Shown here piece by piece: positions 17,440-26,247 of a stretch of DNA of 36,147 nucleotides (position 1 is its first letter; every line of letters begins with the position of its first letter). The notes below the pieces were generated by a model. It ran no database searches. It saw only the letters and a list, made by a program, of their open reading frames with translations, and was not told the origin of the DNA. The position numbers were made by a program, and so were the translations under genes. This stretch comes from Saprospiraceae bacterium (GTDB lineage Bacteria > Bacteroidota > Bacteroidia > Chitinophagales > Saprospiraceae): the NCBI GenBank assembly GCA_020628145.1, contig JAHDFN010000012.1, positions 1-36,147 on the forward strand, in the 5' to 3' direction.

Positions 17440-17931
17440 ATGCAGATTCTATCACAAAAGCAAATCCTACAGAAAATCAAAAGGATTGCCATAGAGATAT
17501 TGGAGAAGAACTTCGACGAGAAGGAACTCATTTTGGCGGGGATAAACAACAGGGGCTTTGATTTTGCCCGGATGCTGAAAATCGAAATGGAAAGTGTTTC
17601 GGATACGCATATCATCCTCACCTCCATCAACCTGAGTCCGGCAGCCCCTCTGGAAAAGGAAATCATCCTAGGAATGGATAACGAAGCGTTGAACGGAAAA
17701 ACCATCATCATCGTTGATGATGTAGCCAATACAGGCAGGACTATCTATTACGCTTTCCGGCCCTTGATGAATATCCTTCCCAAGAAGGTGGAAGTAGCCG
17801 TACTTGTGGATAGGGAACATAAATCCTTTCCGGTATCATCTAATTATGTAGGTTTGTCCCTTGCTACGACATTGAATGAAAATATTGATGTCAAATTGGA
17901 TAAAAAAGAAATGTCCGTACATTTGAATTAG
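17440..17931 (+). CDS. PyrR-like phosphoribosyltransferase
   Basis: A 163-residue type I phosphoribosyltransferase. The PRPP-binding motif IIIVDDVANTGRT spans residues 89-101, with the loop AGINNRGFDFA near 33. The tail VDREHKSFPVSSNYVGLSLA closely follows PyrR, the pyrimidine attenuator / uracil phosphoribosyltransferase. No pyr operon lies nearby, so a PyrR role is not supported by context. It is followed 7 bases later by a pseudouridine synthase, suggesting an operon. Confidence 0.8.
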   Translation: MQILSQKQILQKIKRIAIEILEKNFDEKELILAGINNRGFDFARMLKIEMESVSDTHIILTSINLSPAAPLEKEIILGMDNEALNGKTIIIVDDVANTGRTIYYAFRPLMNILPKKVEVAVLVDREHKSFPVSSNYVGLSLATTLNENIDVKLDKKEMSVHLN

Positions 17932-17938
17932 AATAATC

Positions 17939-18622
17939 ATGCAGATACTTTTTGAAGACAACCATTTGATTGCGGTTAATAAACCGCCGGGGATACTGGT
18001 ACAAGCCGACGAAACAGGAGACAGTACCCTGACCGATATGGTCAAATTATATATCAAGGATAGATACAAAAAACCCGGGGATGTATTTTTAGGAATCGTC
18101 CATAGGATAGATCGCCCTGTGAGTGGGACTGTTGTTTTTGCACGGACGAGCAAAGCCCTTACCCGAATGAATAAATTATTCGCTGACCGAGCTGTAGAAA
18201 AAACCTATTGGGCTGTAACAACGGAAAGACCCAAACCCATAGAGGACAAACTTATTCATTATCTATTAAAAGATAAGGAAAAAAATAAGGTTACCCTGTT
18301 CAATAAAGCCAAATATAAAAATGCAAAAAAATGTATTTTGGATTATTCCCTTATTTGTGAAATGGGTGATCATTTTCTTGTTGAAGTCAAACCACATACG
18401 GGACGCCCACATCAGATTCGAGCCCAATTATCCAGAATAGGATGCGTCATACGAGGAGATCGGAAATATGGGTCGCAACATAATCAGAGAAACGGAATGA
18501 TTTATCTGCATAGTCGTTCTTTATCTTTCATACATCCTGTAAAAAAGGAACCGGTTTTAATTTCCTGTGATCCACCTGATGAACAGATTTGGAATAAATT
18601 CGAGGATTTTTATTTGGATTGA
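17939..18622 (+). CDS. RluA-family RNA pseudouridine synthase
   Basis: A 227-residue enzyme that isomerises uridine in rRNA or tRNA. VHRIDRPVSGTVVFA (54-68) contains the catalytic Asp58; the usual Leu of HRLDR is Ile. The later motif VKPHTGRPHQIRAQL and RGDRKYG complete the family signature. There is no S4 domain at the N-terminus, so it is of the short RluA/RluC-like class, and the target nucleotide cannot be read from sequence. The gene follows the phosphoribosyltransferase gene closely. Confidence 0.88.
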   Translation: MQILFEDNHLIAVNKPPGILVQADETGDSTLTDMVKLYIKDRYKKPGDVFLGIVHRIDRPVSGTVVFARTSKALTRMNKLFADRAVEKTYWAVTTERPKPIEDKLIHYLLKDKEKNKVTLFNKAKYKNAKKCILDYSLICEMGDHFLVEVKPHTGRPHQIRAQLSRIGCVIRGDRKYGSQHNQRNGMIYLHSRSLSFIHPVKKEPVLISCDPPDEQIWNKFEDFYLD

Positions 18623-18676
18623 TGGAAGATAAAGACAAGGCAGAAAACGAAGAGGGATAGATATTAAAAATAAACC

Positions 18677-19696
18677 ATGAAAAAAATACTTTCCATAGAC
18701 GGCGGTGGAGCAAGGGGAATTATTCCTGCTGTTATCCTGAATAATATTTTCAACGATACCGGGAAATATCCTACAGAAATCTTCGATGTATTTGCCGGCA
18801 CTTCTACCGGAGGCATTATTACGCTGGGTTTATCCATCGGCATACCTACTTCGGAATTGGTTGATTTATATTTATTCAAATCCGAAAAAATATTTTCGGA
18901 TTCTTTCTGGGACAATCTAGTTGATGTAAGCCATCTATTTGGTGCTAAATATGACAATACTTTTTTAGATGAAATCGTTACCGGCTTTTTTAATGATTTG
19001 ACCTTAAAGGACATCCATGAAAAACACAATGGTAAAAAGATATTCATGGTTCCATCATTTAGTTTAAATCCGGAAAAAAACGGTAAAAAAAGAAATTTCA
19101 GACCTGTAGTTTATAATTCCTGCTATATCAAATTCCAAGAAGAAAAGCTGAAGAATATTGCATTAAGGACTTCGGCCGCACCGACCTACCTACCTATTGT
19201 GGAAAAAGAATTCATCGATGGCGGTGTGGCGATTAACCACCCGGCACTATCAGCTCTTTCATTTGCAGTGAGTGAGAATATAAGCAGCAAACAAAAATAT
19301 AGGTTCGATGCTCCTACTCATAAGGGACTTGGCTGGAATCTGAAGAATACCAGGATTCTTTCCCTGGGTTGCGGCACATCCAATGGTACATTCGTTGAGC
19401 GAAAACAAATCAGTGATGGGGATTGGGGACTTTGGCAATGGCGTTCGCACATTGCGGATTTGATGATCGAATCCAATGTACAATGTTCAGAATATTATGT
19501 AAGACAATTATTGAGCAAGGGTAATTATTTAAGATTGCAACCCGATTTTTCCGAAGATATCTGTCCTTCGGAATTAAAAGGAATAAAAATAGATTTGGAT
19601 ATTAAGAATGTGGATACTTTGGAAATCCTCCGTCAGTTCGCCTGTGATTTTTATGAGTTGAATAAATCGGCAATAATGGATTTAATTGAAGAGTAA
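18677..19696 (+). CDS. Patatin-like phospholipase
   Basis: A 339-residue lipid acyl hydrolase. The oxyanion-hole loop SIDGGGARGI is at 6-15, the nucleophile elbow GTSTG at 41-45 gives Ser43, and Asp181 in DGG completes the catalytic dyad. No signal peptide or membrane helix is seen, so it is cytoplasmic or delivered by another route. Patatins act in lipid turnover and sometimes as effectors in anti-phage (CBASS CapV-type) systems, but no cyclase or Cap gene is adjacent, so a defence role is not supported. It is convergent with the histidine kinase gene, with an 11-base gap. Confidence 0.88.
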   Translation: MKKILSIDGGGARGIIPAVILNNIFNDTGKYPTEIFDVFAGTSTGGIITLGLSIGIPTSELVDLYLFKSEKIFSDSFWDNLVDVSHLFGAKYDNTFLDEIVTGFFNDLTLKDIHEKHNGKKIFMVPSFSLNPEKNGKKRNFRPVVYNSCYIKFQEEKLKNIALRTSAAPTYLPIVEKEFIDGGVAINHPALSALSFAVSENISSKQKYRFDAPTHKGLGWNLKNTRILSLGCGTSNGTFVERKQISDGDWGLWQWRSHIADLMIESNVQCSEYYVRQLLSKGNYLRLQPDFSEDICPSELKGIKIDLDIKNVDTLEILRQFACDFYELNKSAIMDLIEE

Positions 19697-19707
19697 CGAT
19701 AATCTTA

Positions 19708-21033
19708 TTATTTCGAAAATGCGATACTAAAAGTACTACCTACTCCTTCTTGGGAGACTACTTCTATACGGCCTCCATGATTTTCCATGATTTTCCTACA
19801 TATCGAAAGACCGATTCCGTTTCCTTTTATTTCCTCATGATTCTGATTCCTATAAAATAATTCAAAAATATATGAAATTCGATCACTAGGAATTCCTTGC
19901 CCATTATCTATAACATGAATGACATGCTCGTCTTTTGTTGGTTTATAGTTGATTTCTATTCTGGGTTTTACATTTTCTTTTCTGAATTTTATAGCATTGG
20001 AAATTAAATTCTGAAAAAGCTGATTCATCTGGGTTTTATTTCCTAGAATATACGGCAACTCAGTAATTTTAATAACGGCTTCATTCTCTTTGATGATTGT
20101 TCCTAAACTAAATACAACATCATTGATAATTTTGGATAAATTCAGTTTTTCAAATTCCCTATTGGTATAATCTATTTTGGAATACTCTAGCAAACCGTTT
20201 AGAAGATCGGACATTTTCTTCGATCCATTCAAAGCAAAATTCAAATATTCGATAGATTCTTTTTTTAATTCAGGTTCGTTTTCATGGAGTAAGTGAAGAA
20301 AAGAATTAATTGTCCTTAATGGTTGATTCAAATCATGAGAAACCGTGTAGGCAAAGCTTTCCAGATTCTTATTCGACTTTCGAAGTTTTTCGACAGACCA
20401 TTCCAACTCCTTGGTTTTTTCGGCAACCTGTTTTTCCAAATTTTCCTGTTGCAATCTCAATTGCTCAAAGGCACGGAGATTCATGATTTTCATCGCAGCG
20501 ATAGAGGCTACACTCGAAAGAATCACCAAATGCTCATCATTGAAAAATGATTTTTCCTTATGTTCCGAATCAATTACACCGATGACCTTATCTTCAAATA
20601 TGATAGGGATTGCAATTTCAGAATATCGGAAATCATCATCGATGATATAACGAGTGTCCTGACTGGTATCAGGAATGACTTCAGGTAAACCGGCTTCGGC
20701 AACACTCCCAACCACGCCCTTACCCAGTGGAATCATTATCGGATTTTCAATAATCCTTCCTATTGTACACTTATCTCCAAAGGCTGCTTTTTGGACTAGC
20801 ATCTTTTTTTCCTCATCCAAAAGATAAACAACACAATCCTGAAGGTTAAGTTTGGAAATGATTCTTTCCACCATAAACCAAATAAAGTCCTCTTCTGAAT
20901 CTATATACATAAGATTAAGTGCAAAATCATTGATGATCTGATAATGCTTTTCTCTTTCCAACAAATTCAGATATCGTCGATGTAATTGATCCGAATTTGA
21001 TGGATTACCCCCATTGGAATGTAGTCCTTTCAT
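19708..21033 (-). CDS. GAF-domain sensor histidine kinase
   Basis: A 441-residue soluble kinase. An N-terminal GAF domain (about 30-185) is followed by a coiled coil (186-220). HisKA follows with phospho-acceptor His233 in TVSHDLNQPLR, then HATPase_c with N-box NQLFQNLISNAIKFR, G1 HVIDNGQGIP and G2 GNGIGLSICRKI. The SHDL..PL form is typical of phytochrome/GAF-type kinases. The absence of transmembrane segments suggests an intracellular signal. No response regulator lies alongside, so it is an orphan kinase here. Confidence 0.9.
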   Translation of the reverse strand: MKGLHSNGGNPSNSDQLHRRYLNLLEREKHYQIINDFALNLMYIDSEEDFIWFMVERIISKLNLQDCVVYLLDEEKKMLVQKAAFGDKCTIGRIIENPIMIPLGKGVVGSVAEAGLPEVIPDTSQDTRYIIDDDFRYSEIAIPIIFEDKVIGVIDSEHKEKSFFNDEHLVILSSVASIAAMKIMNLRAFEQLRLQQENLEKQVAEKTKELEWSVEKLRKSNKNLESFAYTVSHDLNQPLRTINSFLHLLHENEPELKKESIEYLNFALNGSKKMSDLLNGLLEYSKIDYTNREFEKLNLSKIINDVVFSLGTIIKENEAVIKITELPYILGNKTQMNQLFQNLISNAIKFRKENVKPRIEINYKPTKDEHVIHVIDNGQGIPSDRISYIFELFYRNQNHEEIKGNGIGLSICRKIMENHGGRIEVVSQEGVGSTFSIAFSK

Positions 21034-21190
21034 GTTTGAATTACCTTGCCTGCCTAAAGCACAAGTAGGATGGTATTCTCAGTCCTGTCCAGTACTTTTT
21101 GTGTATATTTTGTTTTTGTCGAGTCGGATTGGATTTAGAATTCTAAATGAATTCCTTATTCCAATAAGCCCATCCTATTAATTTACGGAG

Positions 21191-21236
21191 TTGTAGGAAA
21201 AAGGTTTTGTTTATAGTGGGATAAATTTTCCTACAA
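21191..21236. repeat. 11-bp inverted repeat in the gap between kinase and ido genes
   Basis: TTGTAGGAAAA (21191-21201) and its perfect reverse complement TTTTCCTACAA (21226-21236) surround a 24-base spacer. The 277-base gap 21034-21310 holds no other feature I can support. Neither strand shows a T-run after the stem, so it is not a convincing terminator; an operator or chance repeat are alternatives. Confidence 0.4.
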
Positions 21237-21310
21237 AAATCAGAGTGGTTTAACAACCAGTTCAAAACCAATATCATGCCGAATTCAAAACATTATAATT
21301 TTATAAAATA

Positions 21311-22408
21311 CTATTGGGTTTCATCTCGGAGACGAGCCAAAAATGAAGTGGGTTCCGTTCCGCCGGTTCCTTTTTGACCCGGCCCGGCCGTTCCTTTCTG
21401 TTTTACAATATAATCCTGAACTATCTTGAGGTGTGCTGTTCTGAAGGCCCTCAGAGTATCTATACACTCCCGGTAAATCCCGTTGAGAGAATTCCTTTCT
21501 TCACTATAAGGTCTTATTTTGGATTTAAATTGTAGGAAATTCAGGAATTCCACATGTCGGGGAGGCATATAATTCCTCATTTCCATGAGGAATGAATTAT
21601 GATTTTTCAAGCCCAATACAGCATCGAACATCTGGATGAGGCTACTTTGAGCAGCACTGCCGCCGTGGTAAGATCTGTTTGGATTTTCAATACCCCTATA
21701 CCGTATATTTTCGAATGAAGACAAAAAGGGACGGACACGATTATAAAAAACATATGGATCACAATGGAGATACATTTCATTCAAATCATGAATCAGAGTC
21801 TTTAAGGTTGAATGCATCGTTTCCAAAGCAGATTCCAATCCGAAATCATCTCTTTGCTCTACTGACAGAATAGCATCGACTGCGGCTTTGACCGCCTTGC
21901 CGCCTTTCTGCTCTATTCTGGCGGTTTGTAAAAAGAACCAAGCTTCATCCTTTGTTCCCTGGAATTGAATAACAGTAGAAAGATTATCCTTTTCGAATCC
22001 CTTATTTCCATCAATTAAATACCAATTATTCAAGACTGCACTTGCATGAGATAAAATCGGAGGGCGACCGAGTTGTCGAGCGGTTTCTACCCAGGGGATG
22101 GCAATGGATTCCGGAATTTCCGAAACAGCTCCTTCCCAAGCGAACACATAAGCATGTGCAAAAAACGATAATAACAACATCCCCCTTTCCCTTTCTGCCG
22201 CATTCGAATATGTAGGATTGTGGATGATTTCCATCCCATCCAACTTTTTCCTTAACGAAAAGGAATTGATAGAATCTGTAAATTGATGGGCTACCTCTTC
22301 CCAAGCATCAAAATCGGAAGGGAGTTTTTCAACTCGTTCAACCATCGGCAGGAATCCCATTTCTTCCGACAATCCATAGGTTTTTAATATTTTTCCGGTA
22401 CTTACCAT
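21311..22408 (-). CDS. ido: Indoleamine 2,3-dioxygenase
   Basis: A 365-residue heme enzyme of the IDO family, opening tryptophan (or an indoleamine) to N-formylkynurenine. Recognisable blocks are YGLSEEMGFLP (11-21), RPPILSHASAVLNNW (115-129), FFLQTARIEQKGGKAV (158-173), FYNRVRPFLS (221-230), SYHGGSAAQSSLIQMFDAVL (246-265), MRNYMPPRHVEFLNFL (277-292) and a C-terminal GTGGT loop (347-351). His326 (FRTAHLKIV) is the proximal heme ligand; Phe221 and Arg226 match the human IDO1 substrate pair F226/R231. His121 sits where human IDO1 has Tyr126, and Thr162 where it has Ser167, by hand alignment. No kynureninase or other kynurenine-pathway gene is adjacent. A perfect palindrome lies 13 bases before the start. 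Confidence 0.9.
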   Translation of the reverse strand: MVSTGKILKTYGLSEEMGFLPMVERVEKLPSDFDAWEEVAHQFTDSINSFSLRKKLDGMEIIHNPTYSNAAERERGMLLLSFFAHAYVFAWEGAVSEIPESIAIPWVETARQLGRPPILSHASAVLNNWYLIDGNKGFEKDNLSTVIQFQGTKDEAWFFLQTARIEQKGGKAVKAAVDAILSVEQRDDFGLESALETMHSTLKTLIHDLNEMYLHCDPYVFYNRVRPFLSSFENIRYRGIENPNRSYHGGSAAQSSLIQMFDAVLGLKNHNSFLMEMRNYMPPRHVEFLNFLQFKSKIRPYSEERNSLNGIYRECIDTLRAFRTAHLKIVQDYIVKQKGTAGPGQKGTGGTEPTSFLARLRDETQ

Positions 22409-22421
22409 TTTTGCAATTTAC

Positions 22422-22452
22422 TTATAGAAGTTGCTTAAAGCAACTTCTATAA
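22422..22452. promoter_or_regulatory. Perfect 31-nt palindrome just upstream of ido
   Basis: Two 15-bp arms (TTATAGAAGTTGCTT at 22422-22436 and its exact reverse complement at 22438-22452) flank a single central A. It ends 13 bases from the ido start codon. It has no T-tract, so it is unlikely to be a terminator. It could be an operator, or an RNA hairpin in the leader that controls ribosome access. Confidence 0.6.
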
Positions 22453-22455
22453 AAT

Positions 22456-22486
22456 ATCCCCTCATGGAAAACATCCAAGAGGGGAT
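22456..22486 (-). terminator. Candidate terminator after the metalloprotease gene
   Basis: On the minus strand an 8-bp stem ATCCCCTC/GAGGGGAT with a 15-base loop is followed by ATTTTAT, 25 bases after the metalloprotease stop. The T-run is weak. Confidence 0.5.
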
Positions 22487-22511
22487 TTATCATTCTTTTT
22501 TTACAACAATA

Positions 22512-25500
22512 TTAATCCACCATGAATTTTTGTGTTAACACTTTTCCATCAATCTCCAAACGCAGGATATAAACACCCGAAGACATAGGAGAAGTATCAA
22601 AATGGAAACCACCATAGACAGCTTCATCTTCACAGTTGATAATCGTTTTGCCTACGACATCCGTTACTCGATATGACACTTTCGTTGAATTCGCATTCTG
22701 CAATACAACATTCAATAATGAAGAGGTCGGATTAGGTGATAAATTCATCGAAATTTCCTTGGAATCGACTTTCGCATTCACAATATCCGAATATTCGAAA
22801 TGACCATCGAAATCCATTTGTTTCAATCGGTAATAATAGGTAATGCCGGGTAGAACTCCATCATCCGTAAACAGATAAGAGACAGGTACCGAACTATTGC
22901 CTTTTCCTGCTACCCATCCTATTTTTTCAAAGTCCTTATCCAGGCTGGCACTTCTCATTACTTCAAAACCTTCGTTATCTATCTCGGTCGCCGTCGTCCA
23001 TTTGACGATGATATCATTATTGGCGACATCTGCTACGATATCGGTCAATTCTACCGGCAGCGGTACCAATTCTTCAGCAAAACCGAAGCCGGAAAACCCG
23101 GAAGCAAAACTGGCTGAAATCGTATAATCCGTTCCGAAAGTCCCTACCATATCGAGTTCCTGTTCGAATGGAGTCGTATTGGTCATGGCGGTAATCGCCC
23201 CATCTGTTTTTACAATGAGGACATTATTCCATTCCCTCACGCCGGCAGAAATCCACCCGGCTCTTTCAGCTGCGGAAATGTAGAATGTGATAATATAGGA
23301 TCCCGTAGGATTATCATTGGTTACGTCCACCTTGAAAGTCTTATCGAAGAATTGTTCTTCCGGAGCAGCATATCCGGCTACCTGCATAAATGAAGAACCA
23401 TCATTATCCACATATACATCGGTACAACCATAATCATGATTACTTGTATTTTCTATCTTACACATGATATTTCCTGAGGCAGGATCATAGAAATGGACAG
23501 TCTGATTCGGACCCAACCATTCGGAAGCGAAATTGGCCGAGTTATCCAATGACTGAACTCCCGTTACCATATCACCGGTAATGGTTACATTATCAATCGC
23601 CCATGAATAATCCCATTGTGCATCAAATATGAATCTGACTTTCATGGCCGCATTGGCATAAGCTGTAATGTCTATGGATTGATTATCCGGAGCATTCCAG
23701 TCTCCAATCGTACCTTGATTATTACTATTACCATCCCTGATATAAATATTCTGCCATGCGGAACCATCCCAAACATCCACCGATGTCATTTCATTGTATC
23801 CCGTATTATATTCTCTGAAATATTGATCGAATGATAGTGTCAAATTGGTCATACCCTCCGTATTGAAAGCTATGGACTCGGCTGTTTCGTAAACAGTGGA
23901 GCCACTTCCGGGAGGATCACTATCTATAAAAAGGCAAGTTGTTCCATCCAAAGTATTGGCAGAATACTCAGACCAGGTATCAGTAGTATTACCTCCATCG
24001 ATGATGTTCCATTTTGCCAAACCGCTATTGAAATCGTCTGAAAAAACAGTTGTATTGAATGGTGTTGAAGATGGAGCCATGTCATCATCCAAAATGGTCA
24101 GCGTGTAAGATGTTGTAGATCCAAGAACAGCATCACTTCCTGTTACGGATGTCAAAGTAAGGGTAACAGTTTCATCTCCATCCACTTCACCGTCTGCCGG
24201 AATGGTGATAGAAATCGCCTGATCCACATTCCAATTGGCTGTTGTAAATGTCAAAGGTGAAGAAGAAACAGTTGAAGATCCTGAATTGGTTACCGAGAAA
24301 TTTACCGTTGTAGTAGCATTAGGCTCTGCTCCCATGGAAACCATAGCCTGAACCACTTGAGAACCACATCCATCTCCTTCTGAAACTGAAGATCCCGACG
24401 ATACAAATGATACATCTACAATGGGAAGTGGGGGCATCGTATAACCACAAGCGGTAAAACCACTGTGCATGGCAATGATATCCGAGCTTGAATATCCCAT
24501 ATTGATTGCTGCATTATACACTGCAACAGCTGCATCGTTTTGATTGGCAGTAGCATTAGTCATGCCTAATCCTTCCCAAAAAGCCTTATCCAAATCCTGT
24601 TGCCCTACGGCATCCCACATGGACATCAGGCAGGAAGCCCATAATTGACCATCGGCATGAACGCCACCACCCAATGCTCCGGGATAACCGGTCACATTCA
24701 AAAGACGACCCGGCCAACATTCGTTATGGCCATCCCAATTGAACATATAATAATACTGTGGATCTGCTGGTGTCCATTGTCCCAATCCTCTGTTATATGA
24801 TCCGGCCCAGTAATCCCCACAGCCTTCACTCAGTCCTTCAACTTGAGAAAGACCTCCGTTCGTTACCCAATCGTGCAAACCATGGCCCAACTCATGATGG
24901 ATGACATCCGAATCTTCGGCATCATCCACACAACCTTCTCCGAAAACAATTTCACCTGTTCCTGAATTGAAATGGGAGTTATCTGCTCCACCCTCGCCAT
25001 GAGGATCATATTGAACACCACCGGAATATTGACGAGGCATGATATTGCATCCCAAAGTTACATTCAGATATCGCATTGAATAATCTATATGATAATAGGT
25101 ATTCGTCGCTTCGAAACCATCATCCTCTCTGTTGAAATTGAAATTGCTTGATGCCTGTGAAAACAATCCTTTCGTTGGGGGTTCCCATTCGGTAATTACG
25201 GCATAAGGCCCATTCAACTGATATTCCGTACCTGTGAATGTAATATCCAATAGATTATAACTGAACACTTCCGCCTGTAAGCTGGCATTGGTTGCATCAT
25301 TATTATCCACATAATTCCCTCCATATGCCACTCCGGCAGAGGACAAAGGATCGGCATCGAAAACGGAACCTGTTCCGGTCGCCATAGCAGAAGCCGATGT
25401 AGTGGAAGAATGGCTATGGTTGTGTTCTTCCTTCGGTTTATGGTAATGTGCGATATCCGCTACTTTTACAAAATCACCTGTAAGGGCATCTACCAGGATT

Positions 25501-26135
25501 TGCCAGTCACCATGCGGTTCATCTCCTACCACCCTCACTTCATAACATAATTTGGAAAATGCCTTATTCCAATACACCATCAAATTGGTTTTCAGGAAAC
25601 GTACATTTCCCCTTTGGCGGATTTTCTGAAGGGCAATCTGTGTTGCATATTCTTTCGTTATCAATGGGTTGATGGTAGGCAGATCAATGTTTTGTCTAAA
25701 GCCTGAGAAAACGACTTTAATTACATCGTTTTTATCCATATTGACCGTTATTTCGGAACGGCCTACCGGTAATCCTTTATAATGCTGTCTTAATCTGACC
25801 GTAGTACCGGCATCACTTACTCTGATGAAATGAAGTTTGAGGTTTTCAATTTCTCCTTTCCTCAATCCCAGCAGTTCCCTATTGGCACGGATATATTCCA
25901 AAGCTTTTTCTTCCGGCAAACCTTCGGAAGTCTTGAAATTCACATCATAAATGGCTAATGGATAACCCGTTTCCTTGCTGTAACGCATATTATCCTTAAC
26001 GTCCCATCTTTCATGCTCATCCAACCTGATTTCAAAATCTCTTAAAGGAACAGGTTTTTTAGCTTCGAGAAGTTGAAGTGAAAATAGAGTGGCAAGGAAA
26101 ATCAATAATGATTTTTGTAAAGTATGTAAGACCAT
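22512..26135 (-). CDS. Secreted multidomain metalloprotease (M36/fungalysin-like) with T9SS sorting domain
   Basis: A 1207-residue protein. The start at 26135 gives the signal peptide MVLHTLQKSLLIFLATLFSL; a frame open to 26174 adds 13 residues before it. An FTP/PepSY-like propeptide (about 70-235; LRQHYKGLPVGRSEITVNM) is followed by a His-rich linker (HYHKPKEEHNHSHS). The zinc protease domain comes next with HELGH at 414-418 and a downstream Glu437 in GLSEGCGDYW as third ligand. After it come a Calx-beta-like domain (about 595-700; VSEGDG...DGDETVTLTLTSV), a jelly-roll/MAM-like domain beginning FSDDFNSGLAKW, and the C-terminal sorting domain (MNLSPNPTSSLLNVVL, GVYILRLEIDGKVLTQKFMV). It likely digests extracellular protein at the cell surface. 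Confidence 0.87.
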   Translation of the reverse strand: MVLHTLQKSLLIFLATLFSLQLLEAKKPVPLRDFEIRLDEHERWDVKDNMRYSKETGYPLAIYDVNFKTSEGLPEEKALEYIRANRELLGLRKGEIENLKLHFIRVSDAGTTVRLRQHYKGLPVGRSEITVNMDKNDVIKVVFSGFRQNIDLPTINPLITKEYATQIALQKIRQRGNVRFLKTNLMVYWNKAFSKLCYEVRVVGDEPHGDWQILVDALTGDFVKVADIAHYHKPKEEHNHSHSSTTSASAMATGTGSVFDADPLSSAGVAYGGNYVDNNDATNASLQAEVFSYNLLDITFTGTEYQLNGPYAVITEWEPPTKGLFSQASSNFNFNREDDGFEATNTYYHIDYSMRYLNVTLGCNIMPRQYSGGVQYDPHGEGGADNSHFNSGTGEIVFGEGCVDDAEDSDVIHHELGHGLHDWVTNGGLSQVEGLSEGCGDYWAGSYNRGLGQWTPADPQYYYMFNWDGHNECWPGRLLNVTGYPGALGGGVHADGQLWASCLMSMWDAVGQQDLDKAFWEGLGMTNATANQNDAAVAVYNAAINMGYSSSDIIAMHSGFTACGYTMPPLPIVDVSFVSSGSSVSEGDGCGSQVVQAMVSMGAEPNATTTVNFSVTNSGSSTVSSSPLTFTTANWNVDQAISITIPADGEVDGDETVTLTLTSVTGSDAVLGSTTSYTLTILDDDMAPSSTPFNTTVFSDDFNSGLAKWNIIDGGNTTDTWSEYSANTLDGTTCLFIDSDPPGSGSTVYETAESIAFNTEGMTNLTLSFDQYFREYNTGYNEMTSVDVWDGSAWQNIYIRDGNSNNQGTIGDWNAPDNQSIDITAYANAAMKVRFIFDAQWDYSWAIDNVTITGDMVTGVQSLDNSANFASEWLGPNQTVHFYDPASGNIMCKIENTSNHDYGCTDVYVDNDGSSFMQVAGYAAPEEQFFDKTFKVDVTNDNPTGSYIITFYISAAERAGWISAGVREWNNVLIVKTDGAITAMTNTTPFEQELDMVGTFGTDYTISASFASGFSGFGFAEELVPLPVELTDIVADVANNDIIVKWTTATEIDNEGFEVMRSASLDKDFEKIGWVAGKGNSSVPVSYLFTDDGVLPGITYYYRLKQMDFDGHFEYSDIVNAKVDSKEISMNLSPNPTSSLLNVVLQNANSTKVSYRVTDVVGKTIINCEDEAVYGGFHFDTSPMSSGVYILRLEIDGKVLTQKFMVD

Positions 26136-26247
26136 GTTCAAATCTGATTTGATTGTAATTATTGCTACCTGCACAATATACTATATTAGGATAAAATCTT
26201 ATAAAAAACAGACTGAAAGGTCAAATGAAATACAAAAAGACAAAGTC

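Noticed and set aside
17440-17931. PyrR acting as a pyr-operon attenuator
   Set aside because: No pyrimidine biosynthesis genes or attenuator-like leader are found nearby; only the enzyme fold is supported.
18677-21033. Patatin plus histidine kinase as a possible anti-phage or signalling module
   Set aside because: The genes are convergent, no nucleotide cyclase, Cap2/Cap3 or toxin gene is adjacent, and each has an ordinary housekeeping family pattern.
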